23,683 nt of DNA from Bacillota bacterium (GCA_017577895.1 PKQY01000028.1:1-23683), one strand, 5' to 3'. Positions 14,728 through 22,417 are shown, counted from the stretch's first letter. Notes: generated by a model from the letters alone, not told the origin. A program made the numbers and translations.

Positions 14728-14757
14728 CGAGGGATGGCATGCCGTCATTCCTTCGTC
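14726..14757. terminator. Possible bidirectional hairpin between ZIP and ccm genes
   Basis: GACGAGGGATGGCA and TGCCGTCATTCCTTCGTC form an imperfect inverted repeat (several single-base bulges) across the convergent gene ends. No clear T-run is seen, so it is a weak terminator candidate. Confidence 0.3.
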
Positions 14758-15275
14758 AATGTGGTGGCCGTCAACCGTTCCACCAGCGCCACCATGGCGT
14801 CCGTCGTCAGCGGGCCGATTTGATGATGTTTTAAGATGCCTTGCTCATCGATGACGAGCGTCTCCGGCTGGCCAACCACGCCGTACCGTTTGCTCACTTG
14901 ATTGTTCTCATCCAACAGGACGAGGGCCGTCAATCCGTATTCCCGGACGAACTCCTCGGCCAAGACGGCCGGTTCGGCCCGGTTGACCAAAATGAGCTTC
15001 ACCCGATCCCCGTACCGGTCTTCAAATGCTTGCAGATGGGGCGCCTCTTCTTTACACGGTTCACACCAGCTGGCAAAAAAATTGATCAGAATCGGCTGCC
15101 CGCGATATTGACTCAAACGGTGCGGCGTTCCGGACAGATCCGGCAGCGTGAAATCCGCGGCCTCCTCCCCGACTTTGACCGGCGTCACCATTTTGTTGAA
15201 GGCTGCGACCAAAGCCACAAGCCCTGCTCCCAACACAACCGCCAGCATGAACGCCGCCACCAAACGCCGATTCAA
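14745..15275 (-). CDS. Thiol-disulfide oxidoreductase, TlpA/ResA/CcmG-like
   Basis: Membrane-anchored thioredoxin-fold protein that keeps the CXXCH cysteines of apocytochrome c reduced on the outer side of the membrane. N-terminal anchor helix about residues 5-26; then the redox site W70-C71-E-P-C74 in INFFASWCEPCKEEAPHL and the cis-proline at 137 (GVVGQPETLVID). The CEPC motif is the one used by B. subtilis ResA and by CcmG proteins. Start is TTG at 15275 with GAGGAGG 8 nt upstream, a site which overlaps the end of ccmD. It is the last gene of the ccm operon and the only thioredoxin-type CXXC protein encoded in it; no CcmH is present, so it may reduce apocytochrome directly. Confidence 0.9.
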   Translation of the reverse strand: MNRRLVAAFMLAVVLGAGLVALVAAFNKMVTPVKVGEEAADFTLPDLSGTPHRLSQYRGQPILINFFASWCEPCKEEAPHLQAFEDRYGDRVKLILVNRAEPAVLAEEFVREYGLTALVLLDENNQVSKRYGVVGQPETLVIDEQGILKHHQIGPLTTDAMVALVERLTATTLTKE

Positions 15276-15288
15276 CGAGATCGCCTCC

Positions 15289-15426
15289 TCACGCGTCCTT
15301 CTCCCGCAACGCTTGTTTCAATTCCTCCAACCGGCGCTGCAATTGGGTCAAACGCGAGCCCAGCGACAACGTGTAGGCAAAAATGGCTACCCAAACGATC
15401 AATGTGCCGATTGCCAAAAACGTCAC
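15289..15426 (-). CDS. ccmD: CcmD-like haem exporter small subunit
   Basis: Very small gene (45 aa) in the gap between ccmC and the thioredoxin gene. It starts with GTG at 15426 and has AGGAGGG 8 nt upstream. The product opens with one membrane helix (MTFLAIGTLIVWVAIFAYTL), followed by a charged amphipathic tail (RLTQLQRRLEELKQAL), which is the layout of CcmD: one helix and a basic helical tail on the cytoplasmic side. In System I CcmD holds CcmE to the CcmABC complex and is needed to release holo-CcmE. Position directly after ccmC, as in other ccm operons, supports the call. Its stop overlaps the next ribosome binding site. Confidence 0.85.
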   Translation of the reverse strand: MTFLAIGTLIVWVAIFAYTLSLGSRLTQLQRRLEELKQALREKDA

Positions 15427-15459
15427 GGTCGACTCCCTCCTGATCGTTGCTCGTCGTTC

Positions 15460-16146
15460 TCAGTCATCGGCCAGGCGCTCTTCCAACACCGCGGCCGCCG
15501 CCTTCGCCCGTTCCACATCCACCCGCAGCAAGAGCAAATACACAAACAGCGCCATGAAGGCGATGGACGTGTAGGCCAAGGTCACGACCATCTCGCCGGT
15601 CATGTTCACCCCTTGGCTGGAGATGACTTGCGGGTGAAATGACGACCACCACTGCACCGAAAAATGGACGATCGGCACATCGACGAAGCCGATGATGCCG
15701 AACACGGCGGCAATGCGTTTGCCCCGTGGCCCTTCGATGGCCGAACGCAAAATGAGGTAGGCGATGTAGACGAGCCATAAAATCAACGTCGACGTCAGCC
15801 GCGGATCGTCCCATTTCCACCAGGCGTTCCAGACCGGCCTCGCCCACAAGGGGCCCGTAATCAACACCAATGTCGTAAACAAGACGCCGATTTCGGCCGC
15901 GCTCACCGCCCAGCGGTCGAACCGTTCATCCCGCCGCCACAAATACAAAATGCTGAAGACGAGGACGCATCCGAAAGCCAAGTAGGCATTCCACGCCGTC
16001 GCCACGTGATAATACATGAGCCGCTGCACGTCGCCCATGTATTTTTCCGTCGGCGCGTAGAAAAAGACAAAATAGACGTGAACCGCCATCAAAATAAACG
16101 CCAGCCAACCGAAGACCGGAAGCCAGCGGGACCTTCCGACGTTCAT
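15460..16146 (-). CDS. ccmC: Haem exporter / haem-handling protein CcmC
   Basis: Polytopic membrane protein that loads haem onto CcmE. Six membrane helices are expected and seen. The tryptophan-rich WWD segment is at residues about 101-118 (WNAWWKWDDPRLTS), flanked by the two haem-axial histidine candidates His47 (MYYHVATAW) and His161 (VHFSVQWW). Start at ATG 16146 (MNVGRSRWLP) with GGAGGTG 5 nt upstream; the gene begins 1 bp after the ccmB stop. Length 228 aa is normal. The larger frame starting at 16170 has no support. Member of the same family as CcmF and ResC, but its length and neighbours favour CcmC. Confidence 0.95.
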   Translation of the reverse strand: MNVGRSRWLPVFGWLAFILMAVHVYFVFFYAPTEKYMGDVQRLMYYHVATAWNAYLAFGCVLVFSILYLWRRDERFDRWAVSAAEIGVLFTTLVLITGPLWARPVWNAWWKWDDPRLTSTLILWLVYIAYLILRSAIEGPRGKRIAAVFGIIGFVDVPIVHFSVQWWSSFHPQVISSQGVNMTGEMVVTLAYTSIAFMALFVYLLLLRVDVERAKAAAAVLEERLADD

Positions 16147-16147
16147 G

Positions 16148-16828
16148 TCACACCTCCAGCAAGTATTCAAACGTCAACACCGGCAGAAGCGTAAACAGGA
16201 TGTCGTATGCGCCCAACACCGCCAGCCACAGCCACTCTTGCCCGGGCATAGCCGGAAAGAGCGCCATCTGGGACAGCCGCACCACCGCCAGCAATAGGGG
16301 AATAGAAATGGGAAACAACAAGATGGGCAACAACAGATCCCCCAGCCGGCTCGCCCGGGCCATGACCGAGAAAAACGTTGCCAAGGAAACGTACCCCCAC
16401 GTCCCTAGCAGCAGACAGACGAACAACAACGACAGCGACTGGGGCGCCGGCGGATTGTATAAGATGAAAAACAGCGGCACCGACACGACTTCCACGAACA
16501 AGACGACAAAAAGGCTTCCCCACATTTTGCCCAAAAACACCGCTCCCGGATCGACCGGCGCCAGCCACAGCCCTTCCCAGTTGTCTTCCGGTTCTTCGAT
16601 GGCCGTCAGGCGGCCGATGCCGAGCAGCGTGGACAAAAAAATCGGCAGCCACAACAACCCCGCCGCCATCTGTTGCATGGCCGACGGATTGGCTTGAAAA
16701 GAAAAATGAAGCAACACATGAATCAGCAATGCAAAGACGACCATGGAAAGGATGAGGCTTTTCTGCCGGAACTGGATGCGCAAATCTTTGGCCGCCACCG
16801 CCCAACTGGCCTGCAAAAACGTCCTCAT
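16148..16828 (-). CDS. ccmB: Haem exporter membrane subunit CcmB
   Basis: Membrane partner of the ABC ATPase CcmA; the CcmAB complex uses ATP to release haem-loaded CcmE from CcmC. Six hydrophobic helices, a cytoplasmic N-terminal segment (AVAAKDLRIQFRQKS) typical of the family, and the conserved IEEPEDNWEGLWLAPVDP loop (EEPEDNWEGLWLAPVDPGAV begins near residue 78). Start at ATG 16828, which overlaps the ccmA stop (ATGA) and has GGGGAGGGG upstream. Length 226 aa fits CcmB. The longer frame to 17020 is opposite-frame overlap inside ccmA. Confidence 0.93.
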   Translation of the reverse strand: MRTFLQASWAVAAKDLRIQFRQKSLILSMVVFALLIHVLLHFSFQANPSAMQQMAAGLLWLPIFLSTLLGIGRLTAIEEPEDNWEGLWLAPVDPGAVFLGKMWGSLFVVLFVEVVSVPLFFILYNPPAPQSLSLLFVCLLLGTWGYVSLATFFSVMARASRLGDLLLPILLFPISIPLLLAVVRLSQMALFPAMPGQEWLWLAVLGAYDILFTLLPVLTFEYLLEV

Positions 16829-17544
16829 CGGCCGCCCCTCCCCAACCACGGGCCGTACCCGTGCTCCCACAAGCCGGGAGGGATGTCGTCCCCGTGCCAG
16901 CTTTGAACGATGCGGCCCCGTTCCAACAAACAAACCCGGCGGCACAACGGTTTCACCCAGGTTAAGTCGTGGCTGATGATCACAAGCGTGGACCGACGTT
17001 CGGCCATCTCGGCCAGCCACTGCCGCACCATGTCCATTGAACGGGCATCCAAGCCGTCAAACGGTTCGTCGAGCAACAAGAGGCGCGGCTGATGCAACAA
17101 GGCGCGCAACAGCGCCAGCCGCTGGCGCATCCCTTTGGATAGAGTGGTCACCGGCCGGTGCCGCACCCCCGATAAATCCATCCGCGCCAGTCCTTCTTCG
17201 ATGGACCGCTCCAGATGCGCCACGCCGTACATCTGGCCGAAAAACCGCAAGTTTTCTTCCACCGTCAGCCCTTCGTAAAGATAACTGCCCTCCATGAGCA
17301 CGCCCAAAGCCTTGCGGACGCGGCTGCGGTGGCGCATGGCCGGCTCCTCGGGAAACAGCGTCACTTGGCCCTCATCGGGCCGCAACAGTTGGGCGAGCAC
17401 CCGCAACAACGTCGTCTTTCCGGCGCCGTTGGGGCCGAGGAGCGCCGTATGTTGGCCTTCGTGGACCGTCAAATCCACGTCCCGCAAAAGGCGCTGCACG
17501 CCCCGTTTGACCGTCACGCCATCCAGTTGTGCCACAATTCCCAT
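16825..17544 (-). CDS. ccmA: Haem exporter ATP-binding protein CcmA
   Basis: ABC-type ATPase of the CcmAB complex. Walker A GPNGAGKTT (residues 38-46), Q-loop region, ABC signature LSKGMRQRLALLRALL, Walker B LLLLDEPFDGLD, and the switch histidine in VIISHDL are all present. Length 239 aa, a little longer than Gram-negative CcmA (about 205) because of a C-terminal tail (GRIVQSWHGDDIPPGLWEHG). Start at ATG 17544; the ribosome binding site is weak (GATGATGGGCG), which suggests coupling to the gene upstream, 23 bp away. Overlaps ccmB by 4 bp. Confidence 0.94.
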   Translation of the reverse strand: MGIVAQLDGVTVKRGVQRLLRDVDLTVHEGQHTALLGPNGAGKTTLLRVLAQLLRPDEGQVTLFPEEPAMRHRSRVRKALGVLMEGSYLYEGLTVEENLRFFGQMYGVAHLERSIEEGLARMDLSGVRHRPVTTLSKGMRQRLALLRALLHQPRLLLLDEPFDGLDARSMDMVRQWLAEMAERRSTLVIISHDLTWVKPLCRRVCLLERGRIVQSWHGDDIPPGLWEHGYGPWLGRGGR

Positions 17545-17567
17545 CGCCCATCATCCCGTCCTGGTCT

Positions 17568-18545
17568 TTACCGCTTTGCCCTCCCCTGTTCCAAATGGAG
17601 AAGAGGCAACAGCTGATCCTCCAGTTGTTTTCTCCGCTGCTCGTAGGCGGTGTCGTCAATGGCTCCCGCCTGCTTTTCTTCCTCCAACGCCACCAGGCGC
17701 GTAAAGAGCGCTTCCCGCTGTTGAAAGAGCGTCTCTTCGGCGTGGCGCCGGCTCACCGCCTGCGCCCGCCACATGGACGTCCGGACCCCGACAAAGCCGA
17801 GCAACAACACGACAACGATGAAGAGGAGGTTAAACACCGCTTCGTGGACCCCTTGCCGGTAATCGTGGTACACCACCGGCAATCCGCTGGGGTGGGTCGA
17901 CTTGTCCACCGGTTGTAACGCCGCCGTTTGGCCCAAGATCGTGAAATACAACGTCCACTGCTCCCCCGGATGGAGGTTCAGGCGGGTAAAACGCCGGAAA
18001 GACTGGCCTTGAAAATCCAGCATGTCCGATTGGGGCAAAACGTCTTCCGCCTCCACCGCCAGCCGCTCCGGCGGCACGAGAATTTGAACGGCCTCGCTCA
18101 CGTACGAAACCGGATAATCGACCACAAGGCGATTCCCCTCGTACGGAACCGTAAACGTATACGCCAGCGTCCGCCGTTGGCCCGCGGTGAGGCCGCTTTT
18201 CTCCACGACGCCGCCGTCGATGGCCGCGTAATCGCCCCACCCTTCCACCGGCATAAACCCGCCGGCGCCTTCAGGCAAGGCCACCACCAGCTCCGGTTCG
18301 TCGGCGTTCCCCCGGTTTTCCACCGTCATGACGACGATCCACTGCAGCTTTTGTTCGTCCGTCGGCAAAACGGCCACTTCCTGGTTGACGATGCGTACAT
18401 CGGCGGCCGCCTCGGCGACGCTGGCGGTCAACAGCCACAGGAAGCCGCATATGAAGAGCATCCATCTCCCGCAACGCGGCCCCAGCCGCCATCCACCCGG
18501 CCCTCGCAGGGAAGTCGCCGTGTTCTTCATCGTCCGTTTACCCAT
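17568..18545 (-). CDS. Uncharacterised membrane-anchored protein in ccm operon, with CcmI-like cytoplasmic motif
   Basis: I do not recognise this 325-aa protein. It has a signal peptide or first helix (residues about 27-47, ending ASVAEA-A), an extracytoplasmic part of about 190 aa rich in beta-strand pattern (48-236), a second membrane helix (237-256) and a cytoplasmic helical tail (257-325). The two cysteines, Cys25 and Cys33, are both in the signal region, so it cannot act as a CcmH-type thiol reductase. The tail (280-312: L-x-A-L-E-x-x-K-x-x-G-A-I-D, Y-E-Q-R-R-K-Q-L) resembles the helical motif in the preceding CcmI-like gene, which it overlaps by 8 bp. ATG at 18545 with AGAGGA 6 nt upstream. 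Its place between ccmF and ccmA suggests a role in apocytochrome handling; this is inference. Confidence 0.8.
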   Translation of the reverse strand: MGKRTMKNTATSLRGPGGWRLGPRCGRWMLFICGFLWLLTASVAEAAADVRIVNQEVAVLPTDEQKLQWIVVMTVENRGNADEPELVVALPEGAGGFMPVEGWGDYAAIDGGVVEKSGLTAGQRRTLAYTFTVPYEGNRLVVDYPVSYVSEAVQILVPPERLAVEAEDVLPQSDMLDFQGQSFRRFTRLNLHPGEQWTLYFTILGQTAALQPVDKSTHPSGLPVVYHDYRQGVHEAVFNLLFIVVVLLLGFVGVRTSMWRAQAVSRRHAEETLFQQREALFTRLVALEEEKQAGAIDDTAYEQRRKQLEDQLLPLLHLEQGRAKR

Positions 18546-18855
18546 GATGCATCCTCTTTTCCAGTCTCGCCTGCACCTCGGCCCGAATTTCCTGCCGCAA
18601 TCGTTCCTCTACCGCTTCACTCTCGGCCAAGAGGGCCGTCAATTGTCCCAGCAACTGCCGGCGGAGCTGCTCGTAATCTTGGCGGGAAATTTTATCCATG
18701 TAAAAATCGTACTCCAAGTCGGCCAACTGGGCAAACAGACGGTGCCGCTCCTCCTGCTCACCGCCGACGTCGTCGGCCGCGCGGGGAGCGCGGAAAAACG
18801 GCACGGCAAGAATGGCCACCGTCACCACCGCCATCAAGACAATGCTTACGGTCAT
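18538..18855 (-). CDS. Small CcmI-like membrane protein
   Basis: 105-aa protein with one N-terminal membrane helix (residues 3-22), a short linker, and a charged coiled-coil domain. The segment 40-72 (LFAQLADLEYDFYMDKIS, then DYEQLRRQLLGQL) has the pattern of the CcmI N-terminal domain (L-x-D-L-E, about 10 residues, I-S, D-Y), where it faces the cytoplasm and joins CcmF. It lacks the TPR repeats of full CcmI and has no cysteine. ATG at 18855 with GGGAG upstream; the longer frame to 18957 runs into ccmF. Stop codon overlaps the start of the next gene by 8 bp. Likely a partner of CcmF; possibly a scaffold for the haem lyase. Confidence 0.7.
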   Translation of the reverse strand: MTVSIVLMAVVTVAILAVPFFRAPRAADDVGGEQEERHRLFAQLADLEYDFYMDKISRQDYEQLRRQLLGQLTALLAESEAVEERLRQEIRAEVQARLEKRMHHG

Positions 18856-18904
18856 CTCACCAGCTCCCTGTCCTTGGCCACATTCCCGGCCAATCCAATC
18901 TCGC

Positions 18905-20899
18905 TCATGATTCGCTGCCCCGGGCCGCAGCCCCCCAGTTTGCCGAAAGCGGCCCATCCAGCCGCGGCCGCTCCGGCCACAGGGCCACCAGCGTCCCGGC
19001 CATCATCAAATACATCCCGAACCAGACCCAATTGATCAACGGAAAGATCTTGGCTTGAAACACGGCGGCTCCGGTTTCCTCATCCCAACCGCCCAACACC
19101 AAGTACAAGTCGCCGAGCCACGTGTGGTAGATGGCCACTTCGGTGGACGGCTGGCCGCCCAAGGTGTAAAACACTTTTTCCGGACGCATGACCGCCAGGG
19201 CCTGTCCGTCCTTTTCCAGCAACACATCGGCAAACACTTCGGTGCGATACGCATCGCCGGTTTGCGTCAGGCCTTCATACGTCAACGTGTAGGCCCCCAC
19301 CTGCATCGACTGTCCCGGCTCCAGCATTTGCTGCACATTGACCTCATAAGCGCCGGCGCCGGCGTATCCGGCCACGATGAACACAACCGCCATATGTACC
19401 ACATATCCGCCGTAGCGGCGGCGGTTCCGCTGGAACAGGCGGAAAAACGAGACGACGGCCGACTCACCCGTCATTTGCCGGCGCGCCTGCACCGCTTTGA
19501 CAAACTCCATGACGACGATGACCGCCACAAAGACACAACCGGCAAAGGCCAACAGCGCCATCTCACCTCGCAAGCCGAACATGCGGGCCAACAGCCAAAA
19601 AACGACCGCCACGGCCAGGGGAAATGCCAAATTTTTCCCTAACAGGCGGAACGACGACCGCCGCCAGGCCAACAACGGTGCGATGCCCATCAGCACCACG
19701 ACGGCAATAAAGATCGGAATGTTGACCCGGTTGAAAAACGGCGCGCCCACCGTCATCTTTTCGCCGGTGATGAGTTCCGACACGATGGGGTACATGGTTC
19801 CCCAAAAAATGGCAAACGCCGAACCGAGCAACAACAAGTTGTTGATCATGAAGCTGCTCTCTTTGGACGTCACCGCTTCATAGTCGTTGTCGGCTTTCAG
19901 CAGCGGCCATTTCCAAATCAACACCGCCAAGGAAAAAATGACGATGATGCCGACAAAGGTGAGAAAAAACGCCCCCATGGGCCCGCTGGCGAAGGCGTGG
20001 ACCGAAAACAACAGGCCGCTTCGGGTCAAAAATGTGCCGTAGATGGTGAGGACAAACGTCACCATGATCAACACCATGTTCCAGCCTTTGAGCATGCCCC
20101 GTTTTTCCTGCACGATGGCGGAATGCAAAAAGGCTGTCGACGTCAACCACGGCAACAGGGCCGCATTTTCCACCGGATCCCACGCCCAAAAACCGCCCCA
20201 GCCCAGTTCTTCATACGCCCACTGGGAACCGTACAAAATGCCGACGCCGAGAAACAGCCACGACACCAACGTCCACCGGCGCGTCACCTTGAGCCACGTG
20301 GCTCCGGTCTGATTGGTCAACAGGGCGGCAATGGCGTACGCGTACGGCACCGCAAACCCGATGTACCCGAGGTACAAGTTGACCGGGTGGACCATCATGG
20401 ACGGGTTTTGCAACATGGGATTCAAACTGTTCCCTTCGGCGACTTCCATCGGCGCCAACTGGAATGGATTGGCAATCGCGTTCATGACGAGCACGAAAAA
20501 AAACAAAATGGCGCTCAGGACGGCGGTGACGACCGGCTGCATCACGGCCCGCTGGTGATGTTTCAAATAGCTGGCCAGCAAGCTGTAGATGGACAACAGC
20601 CACGTCCAAAACAAAAGCGACCCGGCGCTGCCGCCCCAAAAAGCCGCGATCTTATAAATGATCGGCAAATTGGAACTGCTGTAGTTCACCACGTATTGGT
20701 AGCGAAAATCGTCGGTCAACAACAACGCGACCAAAGACGCCGACGCCACCGTCGACAAAAAGACGGTGGCGATCATGCCGGCCCGGCCGGCGGCGGCCAG
20801 CCGCGGCCGCTTCAGCCAGCCGCCCAATGCGCTCATGACAAACGTATACGGCACCACGAAAAGCAAGAACAAAATGGCCCAACGTCCCAGTTCGCCCAT
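18905..20899 (-). CDS. ccmF: Cytochrome c haem lyase subunit CcmF
   Basis: Large membrane protein (664 aa, about 15 helices) that receives haem from CcmE and attaches it to the apocytochrome. WWD segment GWGGFWAWDPVEN at residues 233-245. Histidines expected of CcmF are at the right places: His171 (MMVHPVNLYLGY), His259 (AFLHSAIVQ), His301 (FSVHAFASG) and His502 (GGYVVHMAVVF), close to E. coli 173, 261, 303 and 491. The first of these segments is preceded by NPMLQNPSMMV. Start at ATG 20899 with AAGGGAG 7 nt upstream; the frame's earlier ATG at 20935 is not family-like. It follows ccmE by 45 bp. CcmF with this length and histidine set separates the locus from System II (ResB/ResC). Confidence 0.97.
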   Translation of the reverse strand: MGELGRWAILFLLFVVPYTFVMSALGGWLKRPRLAAAGRAGMIATVFLSTVASASLVALLLTDDFRYQYVVNYSSSNLPIIYKIAAFWGGSAGSLLFWTWLLSIYSLLASYLKHHQRAVMQPVVTAVLSAILFFFVLVMNAIANPFQLAPMEVAEGNSLNPMLQNPSMMVHPVNLYLGYIGFAVPYAYAIAALLTNQTGATWLKVTRRWTLVSWLFLGVGILYGSQWAYEELGWGGFWAWDPVENAALLPWLTSTAFLHSAIVQEKRGMLKGWNMVLIMVTFVLTIYGTFLTRSGLLFSVHAFASGPMGAFFLTFVGIIVIFSLAVLIWKWPLLKADNDYEAVTSKESSFMINNLLLLGSAFAIFWGTMYPIVSELITGEKMTVGAPFFNRVNIPIFIAVVVLMGIAPLLAWRRSSFRLLGKNLAFPLAVAVVFWLLARMFGLRGEMALLAFAGCVFVAVIVVMEFVKAVQARRQMTGESAVVSFFRLFQRNRRRYGGYVVHMAVVFIVAGYAGAGAYEVNVQQMLEPGQSMQVGAYTLTYEGLTQTGDAYRTEVFADVLLEKDGQALAVMRPEKVFYTLGGQPSTEVAIYHTWLGDLYLVLGGWDEETGAAVFQAKIFPLINWVWFGMYLMMAGTLVALWPERPRLDGPLSANWGAAARGSES

Positions 20900-20944
20900 C
20901 GTGCACTCCCTTTCAACCGGCCGCCCGAAAGGCAACAGCGACCT

Positions 20945-21397
20945 TCACTGCCCGGTTCCGCCCATGGGCAGACCTTGTGTTTCATGCGGGTTTTCCATGC
21001 CGGCTTCTTCCATCGCTTCATATTTGGAAGGACATTTGACGTACAGCTGGTCCGCTTCAAACACGCCGTCGGCATTCATCTGCCCCTCGACAATGGCTTC
21101 CCAGCCGTCGACCATCGTATCGGGCTTCATCCCCCGGTACACGACCGGCAAGATTTGTCCCGTCTCAGACCGGAGTTGGAAATGAAGCTCCACTTTGTCC
21201 GGCTGCCATTCGATGGAATCGCCAACGATAAAGCCGCTCAACTTGACCGCCTTCCCGACGGCTTCTTCTCCTTGCGCCACCATTTCGTCAATCGTCCAAT
21301 AAAACGTGTTCGCCTGCGACATGCCGACCGCCACCAATGAGGCAATGACGGCGATGACCACGCCGACCGCAATGATCAGTTTCGTCTTGATGTTCAC
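20945..21397 (-). CDS. ccmE: Haem chaperone CcmE, Cys-type (CXXXY)
   Basis: Carries haem across the outer face of the membrane from CcmC to CcmF. 150 aa: N-terminal membrane helix (residues 4-25), then an OB-fold beta domain (KLSGFIVGDSIEWQPDK; ILPVVYRGMKPDTM; AIVEGQMNADGVFEADQLYV). The haem-binding position, His in most bacteria (HxxxY), is Cys122 here: KCPSKYE, with the conserved Tyr126. Such C-x-x-x-Y CcmE proteins are known from Desulfovibrio and archaea. Start GTG at 21397 with AGGAGGG 7-8 nt upstream; the longer frame to 21451 has no support. It is the first gene of the ccm operon. Two tiny frames precede it (see findings). Confidence 0.94.
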   Translation of the reverse strand: MNIKTKLIIAVGVVIAVIASLVAVGMSQANTFYWTIDEMVAQGEEAVGKAVKLSGFIVGDSIEWQPDKVELHFQLRSETGQILPVVYRGMKPDTMVDGWEAIVEGQMNADGVFEADQLYVKCPSKYEAMEEAGMENPHETQGLPMGGTGQ

Positions 21398-21551
21398 CGC
21401 GCAACCCTCCTGTTCATGACAACGCCTCCAGGAACAGCCCCCATTCTTCACGTTTCATATTGCTTATGTTTCGCCATACTCGCCTCCATCTTACCTCATT
21501 TTTGCGAATAAGCCCACGTTTGGACATATGACAGTTTTGTGAAGGGCGCCT

Positions 21552-22244
21552 TTAGATCATCAACAGGCGGCGGAAGCCGTCTAGCATCGGCAAGCCTGCC
21601 TGTTCAGCCAACGCCACCGCCCGCTGGCGATCGTACGGGATGCGCCGTTGCGTCACGCTGACGCTGCCGTCATCCCCCAGCTCCAACACCGTGTACGCCG
21701 CCCGGGCATCGCCGTCCAGGTGGAGACTGCAATAGCCGACGGAAATCAGCACTTTTCCCTGCTGCCATCGGACGTAGGGACGATGAATGTGGCCATACGC
21801 CACCACGTCGGCGCCGGAAGCCATTTGCCGCTCCACCGCCTCCGGCGGCGCGTCGGGATTCACGACATCCATCACGTTGTCCGGGGTGGCATGAAACACT
21901 TCTACCCGCACGCCTTGCCACTCCCACTCCCGTTTCAAGGGCAGAGAAGCCAAATAGTCCAGCTGTTCCTGCGACAGCCGTTCCCGGGTAAACCGCAGAT
22001 GTTCCCGGATGTAGGTTTCATCTTTGAACGGGCGGTTGTGGACGACCGCCTCGTCCCAATTGCCCCGCACGGCGGGGATGTTCAGCTGGCGCAGCTTGTC
22101 CACCACGGCGGCCGGATCGGGACCGGCCCCCACCAAGTCGCCAAGGCAAATCCGCACATCGACCTGCTGTTGGTCCATATCCGCCAACACGGCCTCCAGC
22201 GCCACCGGGTTGGCGTGGACATCGGAAAACAACGCAATGCGCAT
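21552..22244 (-). CDS. Metallophosphoesterase (calcineurin-like phosphodiesterase)
   Basis: Predicted cytosolic metal-dependent phosphodiesterase of 230 aa. The five metal-site motifs of the superfamily are seen in order: D-x-H (FSDVHAN), GD (CLGDLVGAGPDP), GN with W-D in place of the common H-D or H-E (VRGNWDEAV), H (VFHATP) and GHxH (YGHIHRPY). The substrate cannot be told from sequence. Start at ATG 22244 (MRIALFSDVHAN), 6 nt after GGGGTG; a GTG at 22253 is a weaker choice. It stands alone upstream of the ccm operon (about 150 bp away) and is divergent from the CDF gene. B. subtilis has a phosphoesterase, ysnB, near rdgB, but this one is not in that position. Confidence 0.9.
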   Translation of the reverse strand: MRIALFSDVHANPVALEAVLADMDQQQVDVRICLGDLVGAGPDPAAVVDKLRQLNIPAVRGNWDEAVVHNRPFKDETYIREHLRFTRERLSQEQLDYLASLPLKREWEWQGVRVEVFHATPDNVMDVVNPDAPPEAVERQMASGADVVAYGHIHRPYVRWQQGKVLISVGYCSLHLDGDARAAYTVLELGDDGSVSVTQRRIPYDRQRAVALAEQAGLPMLDGFRRLLMI

Positions 22245-22377
22245 CGCGTTCACCCCGTTTCGACGAATTGGTTCAACTAAGTCTTGTGCAACTTTCTTGT
22301 CGATGTCTAACGACTTTGCTCTGGACTAAGAGTGACGACTTCGCGTACGCTAGAGGCGGCTTGATTTTTCGACTGGA

Positions 22378-22391
22378 TGTTTCATGATACA
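22378..22391. repeat. Small imperfect palindrome upstream of the CDF gene
   Basis: TGTTTCATGATACA is palindromic but for one base pair and lies 27 bp upstream of the CDF start, close to where its promoter should be (a TTGATT stands at 22361). It could be an operator for a metal sensor; no known family pattern is matched. Confidence 0.3.
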
Positions 22392-22417
22392 GAGAATTGG
22401 CCGGGGGAGGAACCGTC

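Noticed and set aside
16829..17020. Extended N-terminus of CcmB
   Set aside because: It overlaps ccmA out of frame, and the ATG at 16828 has a strong ribosome binding site and the family N-terminus.
19997..21340. A 447-codon plus-strand open frame opposite ccmF and ccmE
   Set aside because: Antisense to certain membrane-protein genes, rich in H, Q, R and P, and without ribosome binding site or motif.
21541..21556. GGCGCC palindrome after the metallophosphoesterase gene as a terminator
   Set aside because: The stem is short and no T-run follows on the minus strand.
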